A stretch of 64,000 nt of DNA from Pseudomonas sp. ANT_H12B (GTDB taxonomy: Bacteria > Pseudomonadota > Gammaproteobacteria > Pseudomonadales > Pseudomonadaceae): assembly GCF_008369325.1 (NCBI RefSeq), contig NZ_VOBI01000001.1, positions 514,664 through 578,663 of the forward strand. The letters are read 5' to 3'. The position numbers and the translations under genes were made by a program. The first letter of the stretch is position 1. Each line of letters begins with the position of its first letter. Below the pieces are notes generated by a model. It did not search any database, was not told the DNA's origin, and was given only the letters and a program-made list of their open reading frames with translations. Positions 37,920 through 46,993 of this stretch are shown here, piece by piece.

Positions 37920-39125
37920 CTAGAAAGACATCTGCGGGTTACCGGCAGCCAACGCATCGACACGGTTCGCCGCTGGCGGGTAGATCCACTGGGTGTTGAT
38001 CATGCGTTTGCGGGCCTTGCCTTCATCGTGGGTCAGCAACACCTCGCGATCCCAGCCTTCGGTGTACACCGCGCCCCACTCGCCCAGATCCAGGCACGTG
38101 GCATAGAACGGCTGACGGTATTCGAGGGTCGGCACGCCCACCAGGTCGGCGGCCACGTTGTGCCCGGCAAAGCGTCCCATGAAAATCGCATGCTGACAGG
38201 ACATCAGCGCGTAATGACCTTCGTCATCGGTCAGCGCCGTCGCTACATCCCCCGCTGCGAAGACATGATCCGTACCGACCACACGCAAGTCGCCGGTGAC
38301 TTCGGCACGTCCCTGGCGATCCAGTCGCGTCGACACTTGCGAGGTCAGACTGCTGGCGATCATGCCGCCGGTCCAGATCACCGTTTTAGAGTTGATTCGC
38401 TCGCCAGCAGCAGTCAACACACCGTTCTCATCAATGGCGACCACGCCGGAACCGACCTGAAACTCGATGCCCATGGACGTCAGTGCTTCAGTGATCATCG
38501 GCCGTGGGTTCGGGCCCAGATCCGGGCCAATCGCATCGGCGCGCTCGACCACGATGATCTTGAACCGGGCATCCGCGCCATGGATGTTGCGCAGGCGTTC
38601 CGGCAGTTCGGTGGCGACTTCGAGCCCGGTGAAACCGCCGCCAACCACCACAATAGTATGGCGGGCCGCCGAGTCAGGCAGGTTGGCCAGTTCCGCCAGG
38701 TGCCGGTCGAGTTTCACCGCGTCAGACAGTTGATCCACCGCGAAGGTGTTTTCCAGAAGGCCCGGCACCGGAGGACGGTTGAGTTTGCTGCCACTGGTCA
38801 ATACCAGGCGGTCATAGGGCACGGTGATGTGTCGGCCATCGGATGCGATCGCATGCACGAAACGTGCGCTGGAGGTGTCGATGCGCTCCACCTCGGCTTC
38901 GATGAATTTGACGCCCGCCGCTTCCAGCAATGGCAGCAACGGTGCGCTCATTTCGTGAGGCGCGTGTTCATGCAGACGCGGACGGATGACGATTTCCGGC
39001 TTGGGGGAAATCAGGGTGATTTCGACGTCTGCGGTTTTGCCGTGCGTATCCAGCACGCGTGCCGCGCCCAAGGCGCTCCAGACGCCGGCAAAACCGGCGC
39101 CGACGATGAGTATTTTCCGGGACAT
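37920..39125 (-). CDS. NAD(P)/FAD-dependent oxidoreductase (type II NADH dehydrogenase-like)
   Basis: A 401-residue flavoprotein. The FAD-binding N-terminus is KILIVGAGFAGVWSALGAAR, followed by ISPKPEIVIRPRLHEHAP. The NAD-binding site is IVVVGGGFTGLEVATEL, and the second FAD motif is DHVFAAGDVATALTDD. This layout matches NDH-2-like enzymes that pass electrons from NADH to quinones or other acceptors. It has no membrane anchor. The gene is divergent from a GlxA-type regulator across 192 bases, which suggests control by it. The acceptor is unknown. Confidence 0.88.
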   Translation of the reverse strand: MSRKILIVGAGFAGVWSALGAARVLDTHGKTADVEITLISPKPEIVIRPRLHEHAPHEMSAPLLPLLEAAGVKFIEAEVERIDTSSARFVHAIASDGRHITVPYDRLVLTSGSKLNRPPVPGLLENTFAVDQLSDAVKLDRHLAELANLPDSAARHTIVVVGGGFTGLEVATELPERLRNIHGADARFKIIVVERADAIGPDLGPNPRPMITEALTSMGIEFQVGSGVVAIDENGVLTAAGERINSKTVIWTGGMIASSLTSQVSTRLDRQGRAEVTGDLRVVGTDHVFAAGDVATALTDDEGHYALMSCQHAIFMGRFAGHNVAADLVGVPTLEYRQPFYATCLDLGEWGAVYTEGWDREVLLTHDEGKARKRMINTQWIYPPAANRVDALAAGNPQMSF

Positions 39126-39317
39126 GATTGCTACCTTCGTAATAGTAATGGAGGCAGACAGCGAGCGACTGTCTGGTACAACCCATTGCCGATGGTAGGG
39201 TTGAACGTTGTCGGGCTAAATGACATAAAACCCTGAAATCCTGACAGCCGATCAATAGCGATAACGCTTATACCGTTTGCGAATTATGCTTATTCCATCT
39301 CGCTGATACAGAAGCCT

Positions 39318-40337
39318 ATGAACGATATCGCCAGCACTGCCGATGACCCCGCACCTCAGCCCGACCGGCCGCGCCTGATCGTCTTCCTCGCTTACCTCGA
39401 ATTGGGCTTGCTGGATTTGACTGGCGCGCAAACTGTTTTCTGGGCCGCTTCCAGGTACATGAACAGCCGTGGTTTGCCGGGTTACACACTGCACACGGCC
39501 AGCCTGGCCGGAGGCTTGATTCACACCGCCGAGGGCCTGGCCGTCGACACCGTGCCGTTGAGCAACTTTGCGGACCAACCGATCGATACCCTGATCGTTC
39601 CCGGCGCACCGAATATTCTTCAGGCGATGAACAATGCTCTGGATCTGGTCGCTTGGCTTGCACACGCATCGACCAACGCCAAACGTATCGCTTCGGTGTG
39701 CAGCGGGACTTTCCTGCTGGCGCAGGCCGGGTTGCTCGACGGCCGACGAGCCGCCACCCACTGGGCGATGTGCGACATGCTCAAGGAGCGCTATCCGTCA
39801 ATTGAAGTCGACAGTGATGCGATCTTCGTCAAACACGGTTCGGTCTGGACATCCGCCGGTGTCAGCGCCGGTATCGACCTGGCACTGGCGCTGGTCGAAG
39901 AGGATTGCGGGCGTGAAGTGACGCTGCTGGTGGCGCGGGAAATGGTGGTGTACCTCAAGCGTCCCGGTGGCCAGGCCCAGTACAGTCAACTGCTGCAATC
40001 GCAAACCAGCGAGGGCGCCGCCTTCGACGAACTGCACCTGTGGATTACGCGAAACCTTGCGGGCGCCCCCCTCACGGTCGACTTGCTCGCCCAGCAAGTG
40101 CAAATGAGCCCGCGTAACTTTGCCCGGGTCTACAAATTCAAGACCGGCCGCACCCCGGCCAAAGCCGTGGAAGTGCTGCGAGTGGAAGCCGCCCGGCGCT
40201 TGCTGGAAGACTCCGAGCGCAACATCGATCAAATCTCCCGGCTATGCGGGTTTGGTGATGAGGAGCGCATGCGCCTGACCTTTCAGCGCAACCTGGGCAT
40301 CTCGCCGCGGGATTATCGCAACCGGTTTACGCGTTGA
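39318..40337 (+). CDS. GlxA-type AraC-family regulator with DJ-1/PfpI domain
   Basis: A 339-residue regulator. The N-terminal DJ-1/PfpI domain (about 18-190) has IASVCSGTFLLAQAGLLDGR, with Cys at the nucleophile elbow. The C-terminal AraC HTH pair (about 235-335) has LLAQQVQMSPRNFARVYKFK and ISRLCGFGDEERMRLTFQR. It is divergent from the NDH-2-like gene and probably regulates it. It is a paralogue of the regulator at 42997 (both share AQAGLLDGRRATTHW or a near copy). Confidence 0.92.
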   Translation: MNDIASTADDPAPQPDRPRLIVFLAYLELGLLDLTGAQTVFWAASRYMNSRGLPGYTLHTASLAGGLIHTAEGLAVDTVPLSNFADQPIDTLIVPGAPNILQAMNNALDLVAWLAHASTNAKRIASVCSGTFLLAQAGLLDGRRAATHWAMCDMLKERYPSIEVDSDAIFVKHGSVWTSAGVSAGIDLALALVEEDCGREVTLLVAREMVVYLKRPGGQAQYSQLLQSQTSEGAAFDELHLWITRNLAGAPLTVDLLAQQVQMSPRNFARVYKFKTGRTPAKAVEVLRVEAARRLLEDSERNIDQISRLCGFGDEERMRLTFQRNLGISPRDYRNRFTR

Positions 40338-40368
40338 GTTGATCCGTTTCGCACAGCCGTAATCCTAT

Positions 40369-40497
40369 GATCGTTCCCACGCGCAGCAAAGGAATGCATT
40401 CCGTGACGCTCGCGTCACCAGTGCGCAGGGCTGAAGTCTTGCGTCGGGAGCGGAACGCGGAGCGTCCCCTGCGGCATTCCCACGCAGGGTCCGATCG
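40369..40497. repeat. Composite repeat, gatcgttcccacg family (imperfect)
   Basis: It begins GATCGTTCCCACGCGCAGCA as at 34416 and contains gcggaacgcggagcgtcccc, but the right arm is degenerate (cattcccacgcagggtccgatc). It fills most of the 323-base gap before the DUF2388 gene; the rest (40498-40660) shows no gene. Confidence 0.7.
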
Positions 40498-40660
40498 CCA
40501 GCGCGCCGAACGCCAACCGCAATGTGGCGAGACAAAACTGGCGCATCCGGACTTATTGGTTGAAGTGATTGTTTGCGCGGCAAGGAACTCCTGAGGGCTG
40601 CCGTGCATCCTAAATTATGTGGTACTTCCTTTACGCTTCATGCTGTCGGAGGACACCGTC

Positions 40661-40978
40661 ATGCGCCGTCTGTTTTTATTATCGTCACTGATACTGTGTT
40701 TACCTTTCGGTTCGGCTATGGCCAAAGTGGACGCGGGCGATGTCGCCACCTCAGCCGGGGTTTCCGCATCGCTGTACTCGACGTTCAAGGATGACAAACT
40801 GGTCATTCCCGCCCGGGATGACGCCTCCAGCTTCGTTGCGAGTGGCGGTGCGATTCGCGGCGTTTACCTGGAGTCGGTTTTAAAACAGATTCGTCTGGAT
40901 CATCCCGACCTCAAGGCTAGCGACGAAGACCTGGCCCGCGCCATCCTCGTTCAGGAAGGCGTTCCAGCAGGTCAATGA
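40661..40978 (+). CDS. DUF2388 family secreted protein
   Basis: A 105-residue exported protein. Signal peptide of about 21 residues (LLSSLILCLPFGSAMA-KV). The mature part has the DUF2388 core: STFKDDKLVIPARDDASSFVAS, GAIRGVYLESVLKQIR and SDEDLARAILVQ. GGAGG eight bases before ATG 40661 sets the start. The family is common in pseudomonads, often in several copies, and has no known function. Confidence 0.85.
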   Translation: MRRLFLLSSLILCLPFGSAMAKVDAGDVATSAGVSASLYSTFKDDKLVIPARDDASSFVASGGAIRGVYLESVLKQIRLDHPDLKASDEDLARAILVQEGVPAGQ

Positions 40979-41055
40979 ACACCGTAACGTCAGCGGTGGG
41001 GCTCGTAACACGCGAGTAGTGTTTCCAGCCCTGCCTTGCCTCAGCGCAGCTTTGT

Positions 41056-41979
41056 TTATGCGCCGGCGGACGTGCGCGCCCAGCCGGCCACCAACTGCGC
41101 GCTAATGCTCACCCCACCACACACCACAATCACCACATCATGGGCGCCGGCAATCGCCGGATGGTCCAGATAGCCGATCGCCAACGAAACACCGCACGCC
41201 GGTTCGACCAACTGACGCAAATCATTGGCGTAACGGACCACGCCCATGATCGCCTCCTCATCGCCGAGCGCCACGCACTCATACGGAAAATCGAGAATGT
41301 GCTGCACCGGCCAGGCGGCCACTTGCGTCGCGCCAAGTGACCTGGCGACCGTGTCGATCCGGGGGAATATGACCGGATGTCCGGCACTGACAGCAGCAGC
41401 GAAAGACGCCGAGCCCTGGGTTTCACACGCGATGATCCGACAGTCCATTCGATGGTGGCGGATCAATCCGGTCAGAATTCCCGCCAGCAAACCTCCGCCC
41501 CCTACCGACATCACCAACGCATCGACCTCGGGACAATCCTCGAGGATTTCATCGACCATGGTGCTGTGCCCTTCCCACAATACCGGGTGATCAAAGGCCG
41601 GCACGTACTCGGTGTCCGCACCCTGCGCGAGTTCTTTGGCCCGTAGATTGGCTTCGTCCCAGACCTTGCCATGGACGATCACCTCGGCACCGGTTTTCCT
41701 GATCCGTGCGCGAGTCGTTTCCGGCGTGGTGTGCGGCACCACGATGCAGGCTTTCATCCCCAGACTGGCGGCGGCCATGGCGGTGGCAAACCCGGCGTTG
41801 CCACCGGAAGGACAAATCACCTTGCGTTTACCCTGTTGCGCCGCCTGACTGCACAAAAGCCCTATGCCGCGAAGTTTGAATGAGCCGCTGGGTTGCAGGT
41901 TTTCCAGCTTGAGCCAGATTCGCCGGGATGGGGTCGACAGCTCTGGATGCAGAATCAAGGGCGTTCTGATGTGCAGCAT
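41056..41979 (-). CDS. PLP-dependent serine/threonine dehydratase family protein
   Basis: A 307-residue fold-type II PLP enzyme. The Schiff-base Lys is K35 in PSGSFKLRGIG, the substrate loop is CPSGGNAGFATAMAA (57-71), and the phosphate-binding Gly-rich loop is SVGGGGLLAGI. The SGGNAG loop is like that of catabolic L-serine dehydratases (SDS/SDSL type). The start at 41979 follows GGGAG; the longer frame from 42051 lacks a site. It probably deaminates serine or threonine to a keto acid. Lone gene. Confidence 0.87.
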   Translation of the reverse strand: MLHIRTPLILHPELSTPSRRIWLKLENLQPSGSFKLRGIGLLCSQAAQQGKRKVICPSGGNAGFATAMAAASLGMKACIVVPHTTPETTRARIRKTGAEVIVHGKVWDEANLRAKELAQGADTEYVPAFDHPVLWEGHSTMVDEILEDCPEVDALVMSVGGGGLLAGILTGLIRHHRMDCRIIACETQGSASFAAAVSAGHPVIFPRIDTVARSLGATQVAAWPVQHILDFPYECVALGDEEAIMGVVRYANDLRQLVEPACGVSLAIGYLDHPAIAGAHDVVIVVCGGVSISAQLVAGWARTSAGA

Positions 41980-42082
41980 TTTCGGCTCCCTTTGGCACGC
42001 CACCGGCTCGTCGAGCGTTTGACGAGCCGCGGGTGAACGGTCCTTATCCAAGCTTAGTTCACCCTACCCCGGGCCTGTCTTC

Positions 42083-42874
42083 TCAGCGATAACGCGGTGC
42101 CGCCGTGCAATGGCCGAACAACCCTGACAGCGTCTGGCGCTGAGCTTCGTAAGCGTCCCATTGTTCGCCTTCGTGCAGGCCCGGAATCGTTACTACTTCG
42201 CCTTGCGCCAGCCCCGCCAGCGCGGCATCGACCATGTCCTCGGCGGACATCACGATCTCTTGCGGCAGGTTTTCCACCGGGTTGCCGGCCTCGCTCCAGA
42301 AATCAGTCGCGGTAGCGCCGGGCAACACAGCCTGGATGCGGATGCCCTTGTCGGCCAATTCGTGGTGCATGGACTGGCTCAAGCCAAGAACGAACGCCTT
42401 GGTCCCGCCGTAAACGCCGTTGAGAATGTGCGGTGCGATGGCGACGATCGAGGAGATGTTAATCACCGTGCCGGTACCACGGGCGACGAAACCTGGCACC
42501 ACCGCGTAAGCCAGACGCATCAACGCGGTCACGTTAAGGGTGATCATGTTTTCCATGTCATCCACGGGGCTGCCGAGCAGTGGCATGACAGCGCCGACCC
42601 CGGCGTTGTTGACCAGCAGGGTAATGCTCGCGTCGTGGCGCAGAATGTCTTCGACCCGCCGCAAGTCAGCCTTGTCTTTCAGATCAGCGGCGACCACCTC
42701 CACGGCGCGGCCGGTTTCCTTGCTCAGGTGGTTGGCCAAGGCGTTCAACCTGGCTTTACTACGGGCGACCAGAATCAGGTCGTAACCCTGCCGGGCGAGA
42801 CGGTCGGCATACACCGCGCCGATGCCGGAAGAGGCGCCGGTGATCAGTGCGGTACCTTTGGATGAGAGGGCCAT
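42083..42874 (-). CDS. Short-chain dehydrogenase/reductase
   Basis: A 263-residue SDR. TGASSGIGAVYADRL binds the cofactor, LLVNNAGVG follows, the catalytic Ser is in VINISSIVA and the Tyr-Lys pair in VYGGTKAFVLGL. The start at 42874 follows AAGGAAAT. It is divergent from a GlxA-type regulator across 122 bases, a likely regulator-target pair. The substrate is unknown. Confidence 0.92.
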   Translation of the reverse strand: MALSSKGTALITGASSGIGAVYADRLARQGYDLILVARSKARLNALANHLSKETGRAVEVVAADLKDKADLRRVEDILRHDASITLLVNNAGVGAVMPLLGSPVDDMENMITLNVTALMRLAYAVVPGFVARGTGTVINISSIVAIAPHILNGVYGGTKAFVLGLSQSMHHELADKGIRIQAVLPGATATDFWSEAGNPVENLPQEIVMSAEDMVDAALAGLAQGEVVTIPGLHEGEQWDAYEAQRQTLSGLFGHCTAAPRYR

Positions 42875-42996
42875 GTTCAATTTCCTTCACAGTAAGGCGA
42901 TACGTTCGCCGGGTGTGAACCGTTATAAATTGACTCACGCCCGTCGCAAATGACGTTTAAAGTACGTTTTTCGGACACGACCTTGAGGACCTACCG

Positions 42997-43935
42997 ATGA
43001 CTTGCGTGGCGTTTGTAGTTTTTGAGGGGTTCCAGTCCATGGCGCTGGCGGCCATGCCGGTGTTCGAGTACGCCAACTTCAGCGCCGGCGAAGCGCTGTA
43101 TGACGTCAGCGTGCTGTCCGAAGACGGCCGCACATTACGCGCCTCCGGCGGGCTGAACGTCGGTACCGAGGCGTTCGATGAGCGGGTGTTCGACACGGTG
43201 ATCGTGGTCGGCGGCGATGCCATCCTCGAGCAGGCGCCCGAAGGTGTGCTGAGTTACCTGCGCGACAGCGTTAAAACCGCACGGCGCACGGCATCGATTT
43301 GTTCCGGGGCTTTTGTCCTGGCCCAGGCCGGTTTGCTGGACGGTCGGCGGGCGACCACGCATTGGGCTTACGCGCGGGACCTGCAAGCGCGGTTCCCGTC
43401 GATCAAGGTCGAAGACGATCGCATCTATGTGATCGATGGTTCGATCTGGACGTCCGCTGGCATGACCGCAGGGATCGACCTCGCACTGGCCATGGTCGAG
43501 AAGGATCACGGTGCCGAACTGGCCCGCTCCGTGGCGCAGAAACTGGTGATGTACCACCGCCGCGCGGGCGGTCAGTCGCAGCACTCGGCGCTGCTGGAAC
43601 TGGAACCGAAATCCGACCGCATTCAAACAGTTCTCGGCTATGCACGCGAACACCTCACCGAAACATTGTCAGTGGAGCAACTGGCAGACGTCGCGCGCCT
43701 CAGCCCCCGACAATTCAGCCGGGCCTTCCGGGCGGAAACCGGGCAGTCGCCGGCCAAGGCCATCGAGAACCTGAGACTTGAGGCGGCGCGACAGATGTTG
43801 GAACGCGGGCGACTGACCCTCAATCAGATCGCCGAAGCGTCCGGTTTCAGCGACTGCCGACGCATGCGCGAAGCCTTCCTTCGGGCGTTCGGGCAGCCAC
43901 CGCAGGTGATTCGGCGTAATGCGAGGTCCGTGTAA
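42997..43935 (+). CDS. GlxA-type AraC-family regulator with DJ-1/PfpI domain
   Basis: A 312-residue regulator with an N-terminal DJ-1/PfpI domain (Cys in ASICSGAFVLAQAGLLDGRR) and a C-terminal AraC domain (VEQLADVARLSPRQFSRAF; LNQIAEASGFSDCRRMREAF). It is divergent from the SDR gene. It is shorter at the N-terminus than its paralogue at 39318. Effector unknown. Confidence 0.92.
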   Translation: MTCVAFVVFEGFQSMALAAMPVFEYANFSAGEALYDVSVLSEDGRTLRASGGLNVGTEAFDERVFDTVIVVGGDAILEQAPEGVLSYLRDSVKTARRTASICSGAFVLAQAGLLDGRRATTHWAYARDLQARFPSIKVEDDRIYVIDGSIWTSAGMTAGIDLALAMVEKDHGAELARSVAQKLVMYHRRAGGQSQHSALLELEPKSDRIQTVLGYAREHLTETLSVEQLADVARLSPRQFSRAFRAETGQSPAKAIENLRLEAARQMLERGRLTLNQIAEASGFSDCRRMREAFLRAFGQPPQVIRRNARSV

Positions 43936-43983
43936 GCGCGCCTCCTACACTGAAAGGTGTACGGCAGACCTTGGGAGGTACAC

Positions 43984-44643
43984 ATGAAAATCTCACCGAA
44001 ACTGGCGTTCTTCGCCATCATCAGCACCCTGGCCTATCTTGGCCTCGCCATTTGGGGGCTGGGCGGGTTTGCGGCGTTATTCTCCCATGCGCCGCTGGTG
44101 GTTGTTGCGCTGGCAACCCTGGTGATGGCCATCGCATCGTTGTTTACCGAGGTCAACCTCAGCTCCGGCGAACGGGAAGATCGGGCCAATCGCTGGGTGA
44201 TCCCGGCCCTGGGGGTGATCGGATTATTGAGTGGGTATCTGCCGGCCTACACCGACCGGATCGATTTCTGGACCTTCGGTGGCGAGGGCGTGCGCTGGTG
44301 GGGAGCGCTGCTGTTCATCGTCGGCGGCGCATTGCGGTTGTGGCCGGTTTTTGTGTTGGGCAAGCGCTTCAGTGGTCTGGTGGCGATTCAACCGGGGCAC
44401 AGCCTGGTCACCGACGGGATTTATCGAACCTTGCGCAACCCCAGTTATTTGGGGATGTTGATCATTGCCGTGGGCTGGGCGCTGGCGTTTCGTTCGAGTG
44501 TCGGCCTGTTACTGGCAGCGCTGACGCTGATCCCGCTGATCGCTCGCATTCATTCCGAAGAAGCGCTGTTGAAGGCGCAGTTCGGTAGCGAATACGAGGC
44601 CTACTGCGCCCGGAGTTGGCGGTTGATTCCCGGGGTTTACTGA
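43984..44643 (+). CDS. Isoprenylcysteine carboxyl methyltransferase-like membrane protein
   Basis: A 219-residue membrane protein of the ICMT/PEMT-like family. Several helices lead to the S-adenosylmethionine-binding C-terminal region: PGHSLVTDGIYRTLRNPSYL (the G-P-Y-x-x-x-R-N-P-x-Y signature) and HSEEALLKAQFGSEYEAYC (the E-E-x-L and Y-x-x-Y motif). GGGAGG before ATG 43984 sets the start. The bacterial substrate is unknown; there is no prenylated CaaX target, so a phospholipid or small isoprenoid is likelier. Confidence 0.87.
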   Translation: MKISPKLAFFAIISTLAYLGLAIWGLGGFAALFSHAPLVVVALATLVMAIASLFTEVNLSSGEREDRANRWVIPALGVIGLLSGYLPAYTDRIDFWTFGGEGVRWWGALLFIVGGALRLWPVFVLGKRFSGLVAIQPGHSLVTDGIYRTLRNPSYLGMLIIAVGWALAFRSSVGLLLAALTLIPLIARIHSEEALLKAQFGSEYEAYCARSWRLIPGVY

Positions 44644-44652
44644 AACACCACA

Positions 44653-45321
44653 TTAGATTTTCTTTAGGCGGATGAGACCGTCGGCATCTGCGCGGGCCTC
44701 GACCGAGTCATAGCTGGCTAATGTAGCGTGCAGCGTCTCAATCGGATGAACATGGGTCGATGTCATGACAACAAGATCCGCCCCCGCCGCCTCGGCTGCA
44801 AGAATCCCCACCGTAGCGTCTTCAAAAATCAAGCATTGCGTCACTTCAACGCCTAACCGCTGAGCAGCCAGTCGATAACCGGCGGGATCAGGCTTGCCAG
44901 CGCTGACGTCTTCGGCAGTGACCATCACCGAAGGTTCTGGAATCCCCGCCGCCGCCATCCGACGCAGTGCCAACGCCTTGGGCGCGGAAGTGACGATGGC
45001 CCATTGGTGGGTGGGCAGCGACTTCAGGAAACCGGCCGCAGCAGACACCTGGACAATCCCCTCGACATCCTCGATTTCCGCCTCGGTGATAAACGCTGCT
45101 TCAGCCTCGGCATCCACCCCGGGCAATGCCAGGCGATTGATGGTGTCGATGGCGCGAGCGCCGTGAATGGTGGGCAGGAAAGACGCGACATCGACGCCAT
45201 GGCGCGTGGCCCAGGCAGCCCAGATCCGCTCGGCGGCGGCGATGGAGTTGAGGACGGTTCCATCCATATCGAACAGAAAGGCGCGGTATGGCGTGTTGAA
45301 AACGGATTCGTTAGCAGACAA
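44653..45321 (-). CDS. HAD-superfamily sugar phosphatase
   Basis: A 222-residue HAD hydrolase of the beta-phosphoglucomutase/YfbT type. Motif I is FLFDMDGTVLNS (nucleophile Asp18, acid/base Asp20), motif II WAIVTSAPK, motif III Lys in AGKPDPAGYR and motif IV FEDATVGILAA. An alpha-helical cap lies between motifs I and II. It probably dephosphorylates a small sugar or polyol phosphate. Nine bases separate its stop from the convergent ICMT-like gene. Confidence 0.9.
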   Translation of the reverse strand: MSANESVFNTPYRAFLFDMDGTVLNSIAAAERIWAAWATRHGVDVASFLPTIHGARAIDTINRLALPGVDAEAEAAFITEAEIEDVEGIVQVSAAAGFLKSLPTHQWAIVTSAPKALALRRMAAAGIPEPSVMVTAEDVSAGKPDPAGYRLAAQRLGVEVTQCLIFEDATVGILAAEAAGADLVVMTSTHVHPIETLHATLASYDSVEARADADGLIRLKKI

Positions 45322-45411
45322 GTGGGAGCATCCTCTCGCAAGGGCCTGACGGGTGTGCCGGGCAATGTAGCATTTGCGAGCTGACAGGGCTCGAACGCGG
45401 TATCGACGTTT

Positions 45412-45825
45412 TCAGCCGATCGGCTTCGACTTCGACTTCAAGGCACCCGCCACACAGTCCAGCAATTGCCCAAGCGCCCACGGCTTCTTGATGAACGAAA
45501 CCGAATGCTTCACTCCAGAGGTTTCCGGGGTTTCGAAGCCGGACATGATCATGATCGGCTTGTCCGGCCAGCGGTCACCGAACTGGTTGGCGAGGTCCGC
45601 GCCATTGAGTTTGCCGGGCATGGTGATGTCGGTGAGCAATAGATCGACGCCGTCCGAGTGTTGCTCCAGATACGCCGATGCGGCATCCGCGCTGACATGC
45701 GGTTCAACCACAAACCCTTCTTCCTGAAGAATTTCGCAAAGAAACTCCAGGATCAGCGGATCGTCCTCCACCACAAGAATCAACTCGCCTGAAAAGCGCT
45801 CGCCTCCCGTCGATACTGGACTCAT
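45412..45825 (-). CDS. Single-domain response regulator (receiver only)
   Basis: A 137-residue CheY-like receiver without an output domain. The acidic cluster is EDD at 20-22, the phospho-acceptor Asp66 is in LLLTDITMPG, the Ser in MIMSGF and the Lys in FIKKPW. The K-K-P-W ending after the active Lys is typical of receivers paired with hybrid histidine kinases. No kinase lies nearby, so it is orphan here. A short AT-rich gap before the start could hold its promoter. Confidence 0.88.
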   Translation of the reverse strand: MSPVSTGGERFSGELILVVEDDPLILEFLCEILQEEGFVVEPHVSADAASAYLEQHSDGVDLLLTDITMPGKLNGADLANQFGDRWPDKPIMIMSGFETPETSGVKHSVSFIKKPWALGQLLDCVAGALKSKSKPIG

Positions 45826-45998
45826 GACCTCGCAACTCCCTGATCGTATAAAAGATTTCGCGTGCGTAAATCCGCTGCCTACAGGTATGAGCAGCGGGCT
45901 TGGCGGAAATTCATTTTAGATATAGGTGACCGACGAAATCTGCCGAACTGCAAGCCGTGGGCTACAATACCGCCCCCTCATATTGTCGACGCTGCCCG

Positions 45999-46940
45999 AT
46001 GAACTCAGACGCCCTCTCCACCCTCCACGCCCATTTGCTGACGGCGCTGGCCACTGCCCCCGCAGAAACCCGTCGGCTGTTCCACGGTCGCGGTCGCTGC
46101 TGGCCCGGGCTGGAGCAATTGACGGTCGACTGGTTGCAGGGCGTGGTGCTGGTATCGCTGTTCAAGGAGCCTGAAGTGTCGCAACTGGAGGTGTTGAAAC
46201 AGCGGCTGATGGAAGTTACTCAGTCATCCGAGTGGGCGAAATCCGGCGCGCACACCTTGGCGTTGCAACATCGCTATCTGCTGCAAAGCACCACCGAGTG
46301 GCTGCGTGGAGACGCGATCGAGGACATGACCATCACCGAGGGCGGCCTGAATTATCGGGTGGACCTGGGCCGCAAACAGAACACCGGCCTGTTCCTCGAC
46401 ATGCGCTACGGCCGCGATTGGGTACGGGCGAACGCCGAGGGCAAGCGGGTGTTGAATCTGTTTGCCTACACCTGCGGATTCTCGGTGGCGGCCATCGAAG
46501 GTGGCGCGCTGCATGTGGTCAACCTGGACATGTCCAGCCCGGCCCTGAACCGGGGCCGCGACAATCACCGGCTCAACGGGCACGACCTGAGCAAGGTGAC
46601 TTTTCTCGGTCACGACCTGTTCAAGTCCTGGGGCAAGGTCATCGGCAAGGGACCGTACGATCTGGTGATCATCGATCCGCCGTCCTTTCAGAAAGGCAGT
46701 TTTCTGCTGACCAAGGATTACCAGCGGGTGTTGCGCCGTTTGCCGGAGTTGCTGAGTCTGGAGGGCACGGTACTGGCTTGCATGAACGACCCGGCCTTCG
46801 GTGCGGATTTCCTGATCGAGGGCGTCATGCGTGAAGCGCCGAGCCTGCGGTTCGAGCAGCGGCTGGACAATCCACCGGAGTTTGCGGATGCCGATGTTGA
46901 ATGCGGGTTGAAGGCGTTGGTGTTCACACGCGCCGATTGA
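45999..46940 (+). CDS. Class I SAM-dependent methyltransferase (RlmI/RlmK-like)
   Basis: A 313-residue methyltransferase of the RlmI/RlmK rRNA cytosine/guanine methylase group but without an N-terminal PUA domain. YRVDLGRKQNTGLFLDMRYGRDWV precedes the SAM-binding motif VLNLFAYTCGFSVAAIEGGA, then LVIIDPPSFQKGSF (motif IV, D-P-P-S-F) follows. The start is the ATG at 45999; no strong ribosome site is visible. The likely target is 23S rRNA, but the exact base is not predictable. Confidence 0.87.
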   Translation: MNSDALSTLHAHLLTALATAPAETRRLFHGRGRCWPGLEQLTVDWLQGVVLVSLFKEPEVSQLEVLKQRLMEVTQSSEWAKSGAHTLALQHRYLLQSTTEWLRGDAIEDMTITEGGLNYRVDLGRKQNTGLFLDMRYGRDWVRANAEGKRVLNLFAYTCGFSVAAIEGGALHVVNLDMSSPALNRGRDNHRLNGHDLSKVTFLGHDLFKSWGKVIGKGPYDLVIIDPPSFQKGSFLLTKDYQRVLRRLPELLSLEGTVLACMNDPAFGADFLIEGVMREAPSLRFEQRLDNPPEFADADVECGLKALVFTRAD

Positions 46941-46993
46941 GTTTTTGTTTCACGGTGGATCGGGTGAACTCATGACTTGTAGGCCGCCTCGCC

